This document shows positions 37,069 to 46,895 of a stretch of 64,000 nucleotides of DNA, one piece after another. The position numbers and the translations under genes were made by a program. This DNA is from Sinohyriopsis cumingii (taxonomy: Eukaryota; Mollusca; Bivalvia; Unionida; Unionidae). How positions within the stretch are numbered: the stretch's first letter is position 1; every line of letters starts with the position of its first letter. Where the stretch lies: positions 159,321,553-159,385,552 of the forward strand of contig CM068825.1 of assembly GCA_028554795.2 (NCBI GenBank), read 5' to 3'. The notes under the pieces were generated by a model, which ran no database searches, was not told where the DNA came from, and worked only from the letters and a program-made list of their open reading frames with translations.

Positions 37069-37465
37069 GGTGAGATTAGCGACAATGGGAATTAGCATTA
37101 AAAACACCCCCTGGGTAAGATTAGCGACAATGGAAATTTAACTTTAACCACCCGGGGTAAGATTAGCGACAATGGAAATTTAACATGGGCAAAAAACCCT
37201 GGGTAAGATTAGCGACAATGGAATTTAACATTGGAGAAAGGAAAAAAAAGGAAATATTGAGATTAGCGACAAAGGCATTCGAACAATGGGAAAAAAAATA
37301 TCGATTCTAGGGACAAAGGCAATTGAACATGGGGAATAGAGTTTGGGTCTGTCTAGGGACAAGGGGAATTGAACATGGGAATAGAGTTTGGGTTTGTCTA
37401 GGGACAAAGAGGAATTGAACATGTTAGAAAAAAAACTACTTTAGGGACAAGGGGAATTGAACATG
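37069..37465. repeat. Subterminal tandem repeats at the left end of element A
   Basis: Four units of about 42 bp begin GGGTAAGATTAGCGACAATGG (37,069-37,240). They grade into related units built on CTAGGGACAAGGGGAATTGA (about 37,258-37,460). No inverted match was found near 52-53 kb, so this could be half of an old terminal repeat. Assignment to the element is inferred from position. Confidence 0.55.
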
Positions 37466-37520
37466 GGATTTTTTTTTTAAAAAAAAATTTTATAAAGGGG
37501 TAGGCAATCGAAAGGCTATT

Positions 37521-37556
37521 TCTTTTCGAGAAATGTGGGTGGCCCTGAAAAGGGCC
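37521..37556 (-). terminator. Histone-type 3' stem-loop (minus strand)
   Basis: On the minus strand the sequence reads CCAAA then GGCCCTTTTCAGGGCC then ACCCA, matching the animal histone mRNA 3' element: 6 bp stem, 4-base loop and flank. A purine-rich GAAAAGAAATAG follows 10-12 bases later, where the U7-binding element would be. It lies about 25 bp after the stop of the 37,581-37,814 gene. Confidence 0.85.
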
Positions 37557-37580
37557 TTTGGATTTATGTTAATATTAATA

Positions 37581-37814
37581 TTAACATAGACGGCATCTGT
37601 CACATCTTCTTCTTCTTCTTAAACTCCTTCTAACTGCAGGTCCATACACAAGTACCCTCTTGAGGCATCCTTGTCTTTCTATGTAAACTCTTCTCATCCA
37701 TAGACTAGTATCTGTCCTATCAACAACAGTCCACTTGGACCGGACATACATGAGCATGTCCGTCCTAAACATCATGGAAGACACAAGGGTGGATGATTCA
37801 ACTGTGGTCCACAT
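37581..37814 (-). CDS. Small Arg-rich protein, 77 residues
   Basis: The frame starts at ATG 37,814 and ends in an Arg-rich tail with SLRRRRRCDRC. A TATA box (TATAAATAAG, minus strand, 37,857-37,866) lies 43 bp upstream and a histone-type stem-loop follows the stop. These flanking signals support a real transcript. The basic tail suggests nucleic-acid binding or nuclear entry. No family recognised. Confidence 0.55.
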   Translation of the reverse strand: MWTTVESSTLVSSMMFRTDMLMYVRSKWTVVDRTDTSLWMRRVYIERQGCLKRVLVYGPAVRRSLRRRRRCDRCRLC

Positions 37815-38033
37815 CGTGAAGCGACGAGAACAGGTGAATCAATGCAGTGAACTGCGCTTATTTATAGGTAGAGGAAGGATTGAAACGGATTGAGTTCATT
37901 CACCAATCCGAACACGCGTTACAAAATTCAGCCAGTTCGCATCCAATCCGAAGAGAGCAGTCTGTGACGTCATGTGGTCTATATAGATTCGCTAGCGCCT
38001 GTGTGCTGTCAATCTATGCGACAGTGATTCAAC
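37815..38033. promoter_or_regulatory. Divergent promoter with CRE and TATA boxes
   Basis: For the plus-strand gene there is a TGACGTCA (37,965-37,972) and TATATA (37,980-37,985), 8 bp apart. For the minus-strand gene there is TATAAATAAG (37,857-37,866). The CRE suggests control by CREB/ATF-type host factors. Confidence 0.7.
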
Positions 38034-38594
38034 ATAACGGAAACTCAGAAAACGATCCATTGGGGTGCACCAGCAGCGGAGACCGCCCAAGGGAACCCGG
38101 ACTTACTTTCAGAAGAGGTACATTGGGAGTTTGTGGATTTTCTTACCTCGCAAGAATTTGTTCCGGAACCTTCGTCTCATTCTTCATTACCGCAAATGGA
38201 ACATTTTAGACAGAGACAGAAAGAAGAATTGGAGAAATTTATGCAACGACAAAAGGAAGCGGAACAAACTTTTCTCCTACAGCAACAGCAACAGCAACAA
38301 GAAGAGGTAAGAAAAAAACAACAACAAGAAGAAATAGCAGCAGCAAAGAAACAAGAGGGTGAAAATCAAACGGCTACGGTACTGTTGGACATTTTAGCGG
38401 AGTTAAGAAGTCTGAAACAAATGTATCAGACTTCTTTATCACGACCGAAGAGAATACGACCTTCCCGAGCTAAACACGCCAACCCTGTGACTAAACCTAT
38501 CGTACCACCCTTAGTGATTTCAACCCAATCATCATCATCAGAAGTAGGCCTCGGCCGTGGCAAAGGCTTAAGGCAGTTAAAGTTGATTGCTTAA
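38034..38594 (+). CDS. Gln-rich coiled-coil protein (start codon apparently ATA)
   Basis: The frame is open from 38,034 for 186 codons. There is no ATG at the expected place: the context AACATAACGG has ATA where neighbouring genes have AACATGACG, so the start is probably mutated; the first internal Met codon is near 38,193. The product has a Gln/Glu/Lys-rich helical middle (QQQQQQQEEVRKKQQQ), then a conserved-looking ATVLLDILAELRSLKQM segment and a Ser-rich tail. A CRE/TATA promoter precedes it and a histone-type stem-loop follows 20 bp after the stop. Function unknown; regulatory or DNA-binding role is possible. Confidence 0.6.
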   Translation: MTETQKTIHWGAPAAETAQGNPDLLSEEVHWEFVDFLTSQEFVPEPSSHSSLPQMEHFRQRQKEELEKFMQRQKEAEQTFLLQQQQQQQEEVRKKQQQEEIAAAKKQEGENQTATVLLDILAELRSLKQMYQTSLSRPKRIRPSRAKHANPVTKPIVPPLVISTQSSSSEVGLGRGKGLRQLKLIA

Positions 38595-38615
38595 ACTCAC
38601 CCCTACACCAAAAAA

Positions 38616-38655
38616 GGCCCTTTTCAGGGCCACCCACTTCTCTCGAAAAGAGATA
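38616..38655 (+). terminator. Histone-type 3' stem-loop
   Basis: GGCCCTTTTCAGGGCC at 38,616-38,631 is followed by ACCCA and then by GAAAAGAGATAG at 38,645, a match to the SLBP site plus a U7-like downstream element. It ends the 38,034-38,594 transcript. The 35 bp downstream resemble those after the other two stem-loops. Confidence 0.88.
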
Positions 38656-38879
38656 GCCTTTCAATTTGCCAATAACTCAAAAATCAACAAAAAAACCATT
38701 TTACCCTTATAGTACATGTCTGTGTATGAGTGCTTGAGTGTACGTTCTTATTTTAAAATCAAAACTCAAAGACACTTACCTTATATCATTAATGTATTCT
38801 TTTCTCCATAGTTACAATCCAATTCACAATTCACAACAGAACACTTTATAAATTACATTCACTTCTTCTGTTTCTTTTT

Positions 38880-39311
38880 TTACTCTCTCTTTTTTTTCAA
38901 TTTCTTCACCGTCACAGTCTTTTCCTCCTCTTCCTCCTCACTTTCTTCCCTTCTTCTTTTCTTCACCTGGCTGCTTTCTTCCTCTGAAGAATCTCTCTCT
39001 TCTTCTGAAGAATCCTTCTTTTCTTCCGACTCCTCTTGTTTCTTTTTTGGGCAATCTGGAGACCAATGTCCTTTTTCTTGACAATAATAACAGGTATCTT
39101 GACTTTTGTCTTTTCTAGCCCCTGTTTTTGTTCTTTTTTGACGGTCTGGACACTCTGAAGACCAATGTCCTTTCTTCTGACAGATATAGCAAGTATCTTG
39201 ACTTTTATCTCGAAAGGAAGGAGAGTAGTCCGTCGGCTGGTCTGAAGAGAATTTTCTAATGACCCTTCGCAAAGCTCTGATGAAACGTTCCATCTGGGTA
39301 GTCTCTTCCAT
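38880..39311 (-). CDS. Zinc-knuckle protein with acidic/basic tail, 143 residues
   Basis: Two CCHC knuckles are visible, CYICQKKGHWSSEC and CYYCQEKGHWSPDC, separated by a basic linker. The C-terminus alternates Glu/Ser- and Lys/Arg-rich blocks. Such knuckles bind single-stranded nucleic acid, and comparable proteins occur in Polintons. I start at 39,311 (MEETTQ) because a TATA-like TATAATAAAAGG lies about 50 bp upstream, inside the longer frame from 39,389. It is divergent from PolB. Confidence 0.75.
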   Translation of the reverse strand: MEETTQMERFIRALRRVIRKFSSDQPTDYSPSFRDKSQDTCYICQKKGHWSSECPDRQKRTKTGARKDKSQDTCYYCQEKGHWSPDCPKKKQEESEEKKDSSEEERDSSEEESSQVKKRRREESEEEEEEKTVTVKKLKKKRE

Positions 39312-39575
39312 CGTTGTGCTCGGTTTGAGAGTGAAATGAATAGTGAAAGGACAAGACACACACCCTTTTATTATACGCTGGTTTGCCATGACTATAAATT
39401 AGCCTATGGTATTTAAACTTGAGTCATTTGACGTTTTGCACTCAAGAAGAAACGATCCTATTCATTCGAGAAGAAAGAAGAAGAAGAAGAAAGTAAGAGG
39501 CAGAAACGTGATCTATCGCCTCGTACCAGAGCTGAAGTCTTGGCACAAATTCATGCCAGTGATTTTGAAGAGGAC
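39312..39575. promoter_or_regulatory. Divergent promoter region between zinc-knuckle gene and PolB
   Basis: The plus strand has TATAAATTAG at 39,391 and the minus strand has TATAATAAAAGG near 39,361-39,372. The polymerase frame is open from about 39,433 but lacks an ATG until 39,576. Confidence 0.5.
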
Positions 39576-42500
39576 ATGAGTGAACCAGAATCCGAACCCT
39601 CTAAAACAAGTTCACCACGCTTAGTCAACCCTGAAAAGTACTATTCCATTCGAGAGACGGAAAAGCGCTCCTCTAGGAAATTTAGAACCACGGCTTACAC
39701 CTACACAGTGAAGTTTAAAGATTTCAAGTCCGACGTACCATTGGAGAAAGCAGAAGGGTTTATCACCGAGATGTGGGATTCTTTGCTCACCGCACTCAAG
39801 CGACAATGTCAACCCAAAGAAGACGATCGCTTGACACTATCCATAGATCACGACAGCTTGAAATCCCCTGTTTGGATCGAGTTTAGCAGACCCGCAGAAC
39901 TAACCCCTTCCAAAGTCATGGACAAGATTCAACACGTACAACAATCTAATGACCAGTTTGACATCACCGATGGTAAAGCCACACTGAAAATGGCCCACGT
40001 CTCTCCTCCTCAAGGGACCGGACAACGCAATAAGGTGTTATTGGTGAACGCCCTTCGCAACACCAAAACGAGTCTCGTCCAAATTCACAATTCTCAAGAC
40101 CAGATGTGTTTAGCCCGAGCCATCCTGGTGGGACGAACCTATGCCAACAAGAACGACACGGTAGAATGGAAAACAGCCTGGAAAAGTATTCAACGATCCG
40201 ACCGAGCCAAACAACGAAACGAAGCAGAACTCCTGTTACAACAAGCCGGACTGTCCAAAGACACACTCTGTGGCATTCCTGAGATGCAGAAATTGCAAGA
40301 TGCCCTAGCTCCACTCTACACCTTGAAAGTGCACCCTCAAGAAATGCGCGGACCTCTGTTGTTTCGAGGGAAAGACTTTAAGGACGGAAAATACATTCAT
40401 GTCTATTATCACGATGACCATTTCGATACCATTACCACTATCACTGGATTCCTGGGATACAGTTATTACTGTGAGAAATGTGACTATGGCTATAACAATC
40501 GAGAGCAACACAAACATTGCGGATGGAAATGCCCAGGATGTTTGGCCTCTCCACCCTGTCTGAGCGAAGGACAAGAAAGAGTAGATTGTCCTGCTTGTCT
40601 GCGCACGTTTGTCAGCCCTGCCTGTTACCAACAACATCTGAAGACGCAAGGTTCACATCAGAAATGTGCTTGTCAACTCCTGAGATTGTGCCCTACGTGT
40701 CGACAAGGCCTACGTACCAATAATGCCAAGACACACGTATGTTCAGGAAAGAAAAAATGTCACATTTGTCACCACATCGTGGACCTGCAACACCAATGCT
40801 ACGTGCAAAAATACCAAACCCCACCAGAGAAAGAGGACGGTCACAAGAAGAAAGGCAATTTCATCTTTTTCGATTTCGAATGCATGCAAGAGACTGGCAT
40901 TCACATTCCTAATTTCTGCGTGGCTCATCGAGCGTGCGAGAAGTGCATTCAAGAACCTATCTTCACTCATTGCCCTCACTGCAGTAAGATTCCCGGAGGG
41001 CGTGAAAAAATCTTTCGAGGACCGAACACGTTAGCCGATTTTGCCCAATGGGTCTTAGATCCCATCGATAAGACGTGGAGCCAAGAGGACATCGAACGTT
41101 ACGGAGATTGTCATCGTCATGCCACGGTGATGGCTCACAATTTCTCCGGATACGATGGACAGTTTCTTCTCAGATACTATACGGAACATGGCACCGAACG
41201 TCCTAAAGTCGCTTTGAACGGAGCCAAAATCATTTTCATGCAAGTGGGACAAGTACAGTTTAAAGATTCGATGAGCTATTTGGCCATGCCTTTGAGTCGA
41301 ATGCCTAAAACGTTTGGAATGACAGAAATGGCTAAAGGTTATTTTCCTCACTTTTTCAATACGGAAGCCAATCAACACGCCGTTCTACCCCATTTGCCTG
41401 AGGCTCACTATTACGACCCCGACAACATGCGTACCGAACAACGAGAAGCTTTCTACGCTTGGTACCAGACTCACGCCTCCGACCCTTTCGACTTTCAGGA
41501 CGAAATGCTAAAGTATTGTCGTTCCGACGTGGACATTTTACGGCGTTGCTGTGGAAAATTTCGAGAACTGTTCATGGAACACGGAGGGGTCGATCCTTTG
41601 AAAGAAGCTTGCACCATTGCCAAAGCGTGTTCCTTAGTGTATCTACAACGATTCATGCCTGAAAACACCGTGGCTGTCATCAGTCCTCAAACGACCCACT
41701 ATGTCAAACGTCAATACTCGGTCAAAGCCCTACGTTGGTTACATTACTGGTGCGACAAGGAAGACAAATGGATTCAGCATGCCCGCAACGGAGGAGGCGA
41801 AAATACCATCGGAACGTATTCGGTCGATGGCTGGGACTTAGAAAACCCGAAGATCGTGTACGAGTTTAACGGTTGCTTATTTCACGGATGTCCCGCCTGT
41901 TACCCTGATCGTAGCACTAAAAATCAGTTTTTACAACAAACCATGGAAGACTTGTACGAGGACACTTGTCAGCGACGCCTAAAGTTAGAACAACAAGGAT
42001 ACCAAGTGGTGGAAATGTGGGAACACGAGTACGATCACCGTATGAAAACCGATCCCGTGTTTAAACGTGCCGTGGTAATTTACAAGCTGATGGACCCCCT
42101 AAACCCGAGGGATAGTTTGTACGGAGGAAGGACCAATACCACCTGTTTGCTGTACCAAGCCGACGAAGAGAAAGGAGAAGAAATCAAATACTTGGACGTG
42201 TGTTCGCTGTATCCTTACGTGTGCAAATATTGTCCCTTTCCTGCAGGGCACCCACAATTGTTCACGGAACACATCGACCTGAAAAACATTCGACAATACG
42301 AAGGCTTGATCAAGTGTAAAGTTTTGCCTCCCACGAACCTATACCATCCCGTCTTACCTCACCATTGTCAAGGCAAACTGATGTTTCCATTGTGCCGTAC
42401 TTGTGCCGAAACGTGCAACCAAGACCAACCTTGTCAGCACACCCAGGAAGAACGTGCCTTGACGGGAACCTGGGTCAGCGTAGAATTGTTCAAAGCTCTG

Positions 42501-43397
42501 GACATGGGATACCAACTGTTAGAAGTGTACGAAATTTGCCACTTTCCCAAGACACAACAATACCACAAGGGTGACCCCAGTCAGAAAGGCATTTTCGCCG
42601 ACTACATGGATGCCTTTTTGAAACTGAAGCAAGAAGCCAGCGGCTATCCTTCCTGGTGTCACACTTCCGAAGACGAAAAGACATTCAAAGAGAAATACTA
42701 TGAACAAGAAGGCATCTCTTTAGACCACATCGAGAAAAACGAAGGCAGGCGGTCGTTTGCCAAAGTGATGTTAAATTGCTTGTGGGGTAAAATGGCACAA
42801 CGACCGTGTTTACCCAAGACGGAATATTTGACAGAACCTTCCCGCTACTTTCAGATGATTCACGACAAAACCAAATACATGAAACACGTGGATGTCGTTC
42901 GCGAGGATTTGATCTTGGTCAATTACGAAGAAGATCTGGAATTTGTACAAGACGACCCCTTTGGAAATGTCATCATTGCGGCTTACGTGACAGCTCATGC
43001 TCGCTTAAAATTGTACGAAGCTTTACAATTGTTAGGGGAACGTGTCCTGTACTTTGACACGGACAGTTGCATTTACATCCATCACCCGAGTCAACAGCAC
43101 CCTGACATCGAAGGAGACCGTTTAGGAGCCTGGACAGACGAACATCCCGACGACAAGATTCTAAGTTTCGTCAGTGGTGGTCCCAAAAATTACGGCTACG
43201 AATACCGGGACCCACAAGGAGAATTGCACACGACGTGTAAAGTGAAAGGATTGACTCTGAATTATCGTACCAGTTGTGTGGTGAACTTTGGGGTATTGAA
43301 AGAAGCCTTGCAATCGGGAGAGGATGCAAACTTTAAAGTGACCACCTATCAACCGAACAAAATTGTACGTTTACCCACTCACCACATCGTCAGTTGA
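39576..43397 (+). pseudogene. polB: Protein-primed-type family B DNA polymerase, C-terminus cut by TGA
   Basis: The product copies the transposon. A Cys/His-rich middle region (about nt 40,465-40,800) carries many CxxC pairs. The exonuclease site FFDFE lies at 40,867-40,881. Motif A is LDVCSLYP (D at 42,195), motif B is KVMLNCLWGKM, and motif C is FDTDS (43,053-43,067). The length near 1,270 residues fits Polinton polymerases. The frame stops at TGA 43,395, but coding-like sequence with the family's typical end continues in the same frame for about 25 more codons (to about 43,471). The stop therefore looks like a late nonsense mutation. The first ATG is 39,576; the open frame reaches about 140 bp further upstream without an ATG. 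Confidence 0.9.
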
Positions 43398-43490
43398 CCC
43401 TTGGAAAAAGTCTATCAAATCGTGTACCAGAAGCGAGTGCGACTTCCCAATCATTTCACCTTACCGTATGGACACGTCGGTATTGGTCTG

Positions 43491-43500
43491 TATATAAAAA
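43491..43500 (+). promoter_or_regulatory. TATA box
   Basis: TATATAAAAA lies about 55 bp before the ATG at 43,556, immediately after the polymerase tail. Confidence 0.6.
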
Positions 43501-43555
43501 GAAACCCTAGGCAAGATCGATAGTTCATTGTGACTACCAAGACCGAGCGAACAAG

Positions 43556-43974
43556 ATGAATACTTTCAGAGAAACACAAAACAAGTTTAGACAGGCACAA
43601 TTCAAGTGTGGGGGCTTCTGAAGTGGAATGCGATTGTGAGCCTTGCGACTTTTCAACCTGTGTGAGTGACGGTGCCAGAAGAACCCGTCACCCAGGACGG
43701 GACTGTCGTGGACAGGCCTGAAAGACCCTTTCCGGAGGACACTTGTGTGACCTTACCCCCTACTATAGAACTGGTTAGAACATTACCCAAAACATGTTGT
43801 ACAGACATTTGTGTTTATTCCACGTTAATGGTTATCATGTGCCTTTTATCCTTATACTTAAGCCTTTGGCTTTATGTATTTTTGTCTTTCGTATTCATGT
43901 TTGAAACATTCAATAAACGTGTCCTGAAAAAAGTATATAAACTCTTGTCTTGTGTGTTTTCGTGTCACAAGTGA
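43556..43974 (+). pseudogene. Small gene remnant with a membrane segment
   Basis: A TATA box precedes ATG 43,556, but that frame stops after 21 codons. Another frame then encodes a Cys-rich segment (CDCEPCDFSTC), and a third (43,666-43,974, no ATG) encodes a hydrophobic stretch of about 25 residues (MVIMCLLSLYLSLWLYVFL). A poly(A) signal AATAAA is at about 43,911. It may be a small membrane-protein gene broken by indels, or chance open frames. Confidence 0.35.
43934..43940 (+). promoter_or_regulatory. TATA box of the packaging ATPase gene
   Basis: TATATAA lies 48 bp before the ATG at 43,988. Confidence 0.6.
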
Positions 43975-43987
43975 CATTCCTAACACT

Positions 43988-44716
43988 ATGGCTACTTCTG
44001 CTGTCTCTGCTCCCTCTTCCTCTACTGTCAAAGTCATCGACGAACACTTAGATCGTGCCAGTTGGGAGGCTTTGTATCTTCGCCATCCCTTTAACATGCT
44101 CATTGCTGGACCTAGCGGTTCAGGCAAAACCGAATTCGTCAAACGTTTGATCGAACATAAACATCATTTGATCGATCGGTCACCTCAACGGATCGAGTGG
44201 TGTTACAAAGAGTGGCAATCGGCGTACAGCCTCTTGCGAGAAAGTCAAGGCGATTCCATCGTGTTTGTGGAAGGCATTCCTAAAGAAGACGACGGCATCG
44301 TCTCTGACTCCGGTCTAACCCATTTGGTCATTTTTGACGACATGTTAGGAGAAGACGAAGAAGAAATTAAACTGTGGTTCACGCGCAAAGGGCATCACCG
44401 TAATGCCAGTGTCGTTTACATCACCCAAAATTTGTTTCAACAAAGTAAAGCCCATCGCACCATCAGTCTCAATGCGCATTACGTGGTCTTGTTTAAAAGC
44501 CCTCGAGATAAATCGCAAGTGCAAGTCTTAGCCAAACAGTTAGGAACGCCTTGGCTGACTCAGGCGTACGACGATGCCACTCAAACTCCACACGCCTATT
44601 TACTCGTCGATTTGAAACTTACGACCCCCGAGGATTTGCGATTTCGTACCCACTTGTTTCACCACTGGTGCCAAGACGGAGGGCCTGTCCTATACACGTC
44701 TCCGTCCTCGACTTAA
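43988..44716 (+). CDS. Genome-packaging ATPase (A32/FtsK-HerA type), 242 residues
   Basis: It should pump DNA into capsids. Walker A is AGPSGSGKTE at about residues 39-48, Walker B is LVIFDDM, followed by the sensor-like YITQNLF. ATG 43,988 (MATSAV) is preferred over an upstream frame extension because a TATA box lies 48 bp before it. It appears intact. Its counterpart in element B (7,093-7,767) shares the motifs but little else. Confidence 0.92.
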   Translation: MATSAVSAPSSSTVKVIDEHLDRASWEALYLRHPFNMLIAGPSGSGKTEFVKRLIEHKHHLIDRSPQRIEWCYKEWQSAYSLLRESQGDSIVFVEGIPKEDDGIVSDSGLTHLVIFDDMLGEDEEEIKLWFTRKGHHRNASVVYITQNLFQQSKAHRTISLNAHYVVLFKSPRDKSQVQVLAKQLGTPWLTQAYDDATQTPHAYLLVDLKLTTPEDLRFRTHLFHHWCQDGGPVLYTSPSST

Positions 44717-44738
44717 TTTCACTCCACAAAAAAAAATC

Positions 44739-44746
44739 TATAAAAA
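44739..44746 (+). promoter_or_regulatory. TATA box
   Basis: TATAAAAA lies 45 bp before ATG 44,784. Confidence 0.65.
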
Positions 44747-44783
44747 CCTCAGACCCTTTTCGTCTGTCTCACATAGCGTCAAC

Positions 44784-45731
44784 ATGACGTCCCTTCAGTC
44801 GCATCTTCCCGTCAAATTGATTCGTGCCTTGTATGGCATCAGTCGAGAAAAAAATCCACAAATACGAGCTCGTGTCTTAGAAGCTAGTCTCAAAGAAGTC
44901 TTACGATGGTTCACGGTGACGGCACGTCAATTACTCCAAGGAATCATTCAGATTCCTCATCAAACCAAACGCTTTTTCGATCGAAACAAAGTCGCTTTGG
45001 TCCAACTGGCCGATCCCCGCATCAACACTCAAACCAAAAAACAAATCATTTTGAAACCTGGAGGGAGCGGTACTCTAGGAGAGGTCATCATTCGCTCTCT
45101 CTTAAGATGGGATCCTAATGCCCCCAAACTTCTCCCCAAGAAAAAAGTCCAACGAAGCCCCAAGAAGAAGAAAAAGACCAGGTCCCCAAGAAGAACTTCT
45201 CCAGTGGCGGGACCCTCCTCTGACCAGACACCACCCCAGAAAAAGAAAAGAAGCCCCCAGAAAAAGAAACAGAGAAAAAGTCCCCGGAAAAAGAAAAGTC
45301 CACAGAAGAAAACTAGTCGCAAGAGAGGCACTTCGGCCAGGACGCAACTTTACACTCGCAAACCACGACCTGCCACGGCGGTGACCGCATCTGCGGCAGC
45401 CTCACGTTCATCCACTTCTCCATTGATGACACCAAGAACTGAAGAATACTTGGAGACGTTGATCACACCAAGAACTTCTCCGTTGATGACCCCAAAAATT
45501 ACTTCCCCAGTGGCAGGACCCTCCAATTTAGTGGCAGTGGCTGCTGCTCACAAAGTACCTTCTCCCAAAATCAAAGTTCAAGAAAGATCGGGCATGTTAC
45601 AAAGTTTACTGGATTTGTCCAAGCAAGAACTGGCTCGATTTAGTCCGTTACGTACCCCTGCACGACGTGTCATGCCTGTCCTCAAATTGATACGACGTAA
45701 AGACAATCAGTGGCGACGCGTTCCAGTATAA
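44784..45731 (+). CDS. Basic core-type protein with Lys/Arg/Ser-Pro tail, 315 residues
   Basis: The N-terminal 110 residues form a compact helical domain (LPVKLIRALYG, then VLEASLKEVLRWF and IILKPGGSGTLGEVII), a conserved Polinton pattern. The next 100 residues are extremely basic (KKKVQRSPKKKKK-type), then Ser/Pro/Thr-rich repeats (LITPRTSPLMTP). It probably binds and condenses DNA in the virion, as adenovirus core proteins do; this is inferred. The last codon plus stop form part of the next TATA box. Confidence 0.7.
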   Translation: MTSLQSHLPVKLIRALYGISREKNPQIRARVLEASLKEVLRWFTVTARQLLQGIIQIPHQTKRFFDRNKVALVQLADPRINTQTKKQIILKPGGSGTLGEVIIRSLLRWDPNAPKLLPKKKVQRSPKKKKKTRSPRRTSPVAGPSSDQTPPQKKKRSPQKKKQRKSPRKKKSPQKKTSRKRGTSARTQLYTRKPRPATAVTASAAASRSSTSPLMTPRTEEYLETLITPRTSPLMTPKITSPVAGPSNLVAVAAAHKVPSPKIKVQERSGMLQSLLDLSKQELARFSPLRTPARRVMPVLKLIRRKDNQWRRVPV

Positions 45732-45735
45732 AAAA
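45727..45735 (+). promoter_or_regulatory. TATA box overlapping the upstream stop codon
   Basis: TATAAAAAA overlaps the TAA stop of the basic core gene and lies 55 bp before ATG 45,790. Confidence 0.6.
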
Positions 45736-45789
45736 GGTGTGTGACCAAGTAGGGTATCAGTGTTTTTTGGTGCTCCTGAAGACTCAAAG

Positions 45790-46176
45790 ATGTCACCCTC
45801 CAGAAAACCCAAAGGAAAGAAAAGAAAAGGACTACCACCACGTTTAATCAAACATGGGGACATGTTATCTGTCCTGTCCAAAGCTTCTCCACCTCTACGA
45901 AAAAAACTCATTCAATCGGCCTCCAAAGAAGTCATCGATACCGTGTGCGAATGTTGTTTGAACGTCTTGAAAGGCACGATCCCTTTGTCCAAACACCAGA
46001 AACAATGCTTAAGCAAACATCGTCACGTTCTTCGCCAAATGGTTCAAAAGAAAATTCCGATTCGTCAAAAAAAGAAGATGTTGGTCCAACGTGGAAGCAT
46101 TTTACCTCTCTTGTTAGGCCCCTTACTGAATGGAGTCTTGGGAACCATGTTGGGAGGACTGGTGGGAGCAAGATAA
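45790..46176 (+). CDS. pX-like minor virion protein, 128 residues
   Basis: A basic N-terminus leads to a helical region with two Cys (CECCLNVLKGTIPLS) and a hydrophobic Gly/Leu-rich C-terminus (LLLGPLLNGVLGTMLGGLVG). This layout is that of the small capsid-associated, membrane-active protein of Polintons compared by others with adenovirus pX. The stop overlaps GATAAAAAGG, likely the TATA box of the next gene. Start at MSPSRK. Confidence 0.7.
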   Translation: MSPSRKPKGKKRKGLPPRLIKHGDMLSVLSKASPPLRKKLIQSASKEVIDTVCECCLNVLKGTIPLSKHQKQCLSKHRHVLRQMVQKKIPIRQKKKMLVQRGSILPLLLGPLLNGVLGTMLGGLVGAR

Positions 46177-46225
46177 AAAGGCCCTCATAAGTCCCAAGAT
46201 TTCAGAACCGACCCCTGACAACCCC

Positions 46226-46867
46226 ATGGAAGGACGAAAACTAGCTTTAGTGCCTTACAAACGATGGATGGAATACCATCGGTGGCAAGAACAACGCACC
46301 CCGCATTTACCTCCCAATCCCCATTTGAGCGAGATGTCCCAGTTACAACACGAATTGCAGTCCTTGATGGATCGCCAAGATTTGTCCGAAACAGAAAAAT
46401 CGCAAAAGTACGGTCAACTCTTGCAACGACTGCAACTCTTTCACCAGAAAGCTTTAGACGAAACAGCTCTACCCACTCTGAAAGATTTTAAGACCTTGAT
46501 GAAAAGTCCAGCACCATCACCAGCACCAGTACCAGTACCAGTACCACCACTACCAGTGACCAAGACAGTAAAAGGAGAAGAAGAAGAAGGGTTTCAAACT
46601 CCACCAGAAAAAGTACGCAAGTTAACAACACCACCTACCTCCAGAATTGGATGGATTAAAAAGATGATGGCCACCCCTTCTTCATCACAAGAGAAAAAAA
46701 AAGTGAAGACAGAAGTGAAGACAGAAGTGAAACAAGAACCGATATCCCCCGCTCAGACATCCTCCTCTTCGACACCTATTGCCGGTCGCACACGCAAAGC
46801 ATTGCAATCCAAGAAAGTACCCCAAGAGAAAAAGAGTAGCATCCTCCAAGAGTGGGTGTCTTATTAA
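46226..46867 (+). CDS. Conserved Polinton virion protein, 213 residues
   Basis: The N-terminus KLALVPYKRWMEY is a recurrent Polinton signature. It is followed by helical regions, a Pro/Ala/Val stretch (SPAPSPAPVPVPVPP) and a basic tail with duplicated KVKTEVKTEVK. Its exact role is unknown. It occupies the same relative place as the 301-residue protein in element B, so a core or scaffold function is possible. Start at 46,226 is preferred to the upstream extension. Confidence 0.65.
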   Translation: MEGRKLALVPYKRWMEYHRWQEQRTPHLPPNPHLSEMSQLQHELQSLMDRQDLSETEKSQKYGQLLQRLQLFHQKALDETALPTLKDFKTLMKSPAPSPAPVPVPVPPLPVTKTVKGEEEEGFQTPPEKVRKLTTPPTSRIGWIKKMMATPSSSQEKKKVKTEVKTEVKQEPISPAQTSSSSTPIAGRTRKALQSKKVPQEKKSSILQEWVSY

Positions 46868-46895
46868 CACACCAATCAACACAAAAAAATAAAAA

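Noticed and set aside
37069..37465. Left terminal inverted repeat of element A
   Set aside because: I looked for its inverse around 52,400-54,000 and found none, so only a subterminal tandem repeat can be claimed.
39433..39575. N-terminal extension of the element A polymerase with basic clusters
   Set aside because: The frame is open but has no ATG; it may be real if the start codon is mutated, but cannot be supported as coding.
43952..43987. Longer N-terminus for the element A packaging ATPase
   Set aside because: The extension overlaps the presumed transcript start just after the TATA box at 43,934.
45029..45347. Leu/Phe-rich minus-strand frames opposite the basic core gene
   Set aside because: They are the antisense of Lys/Ser/Pro-rich codons; the plus-strand gene has a TATA box and family-like domain.
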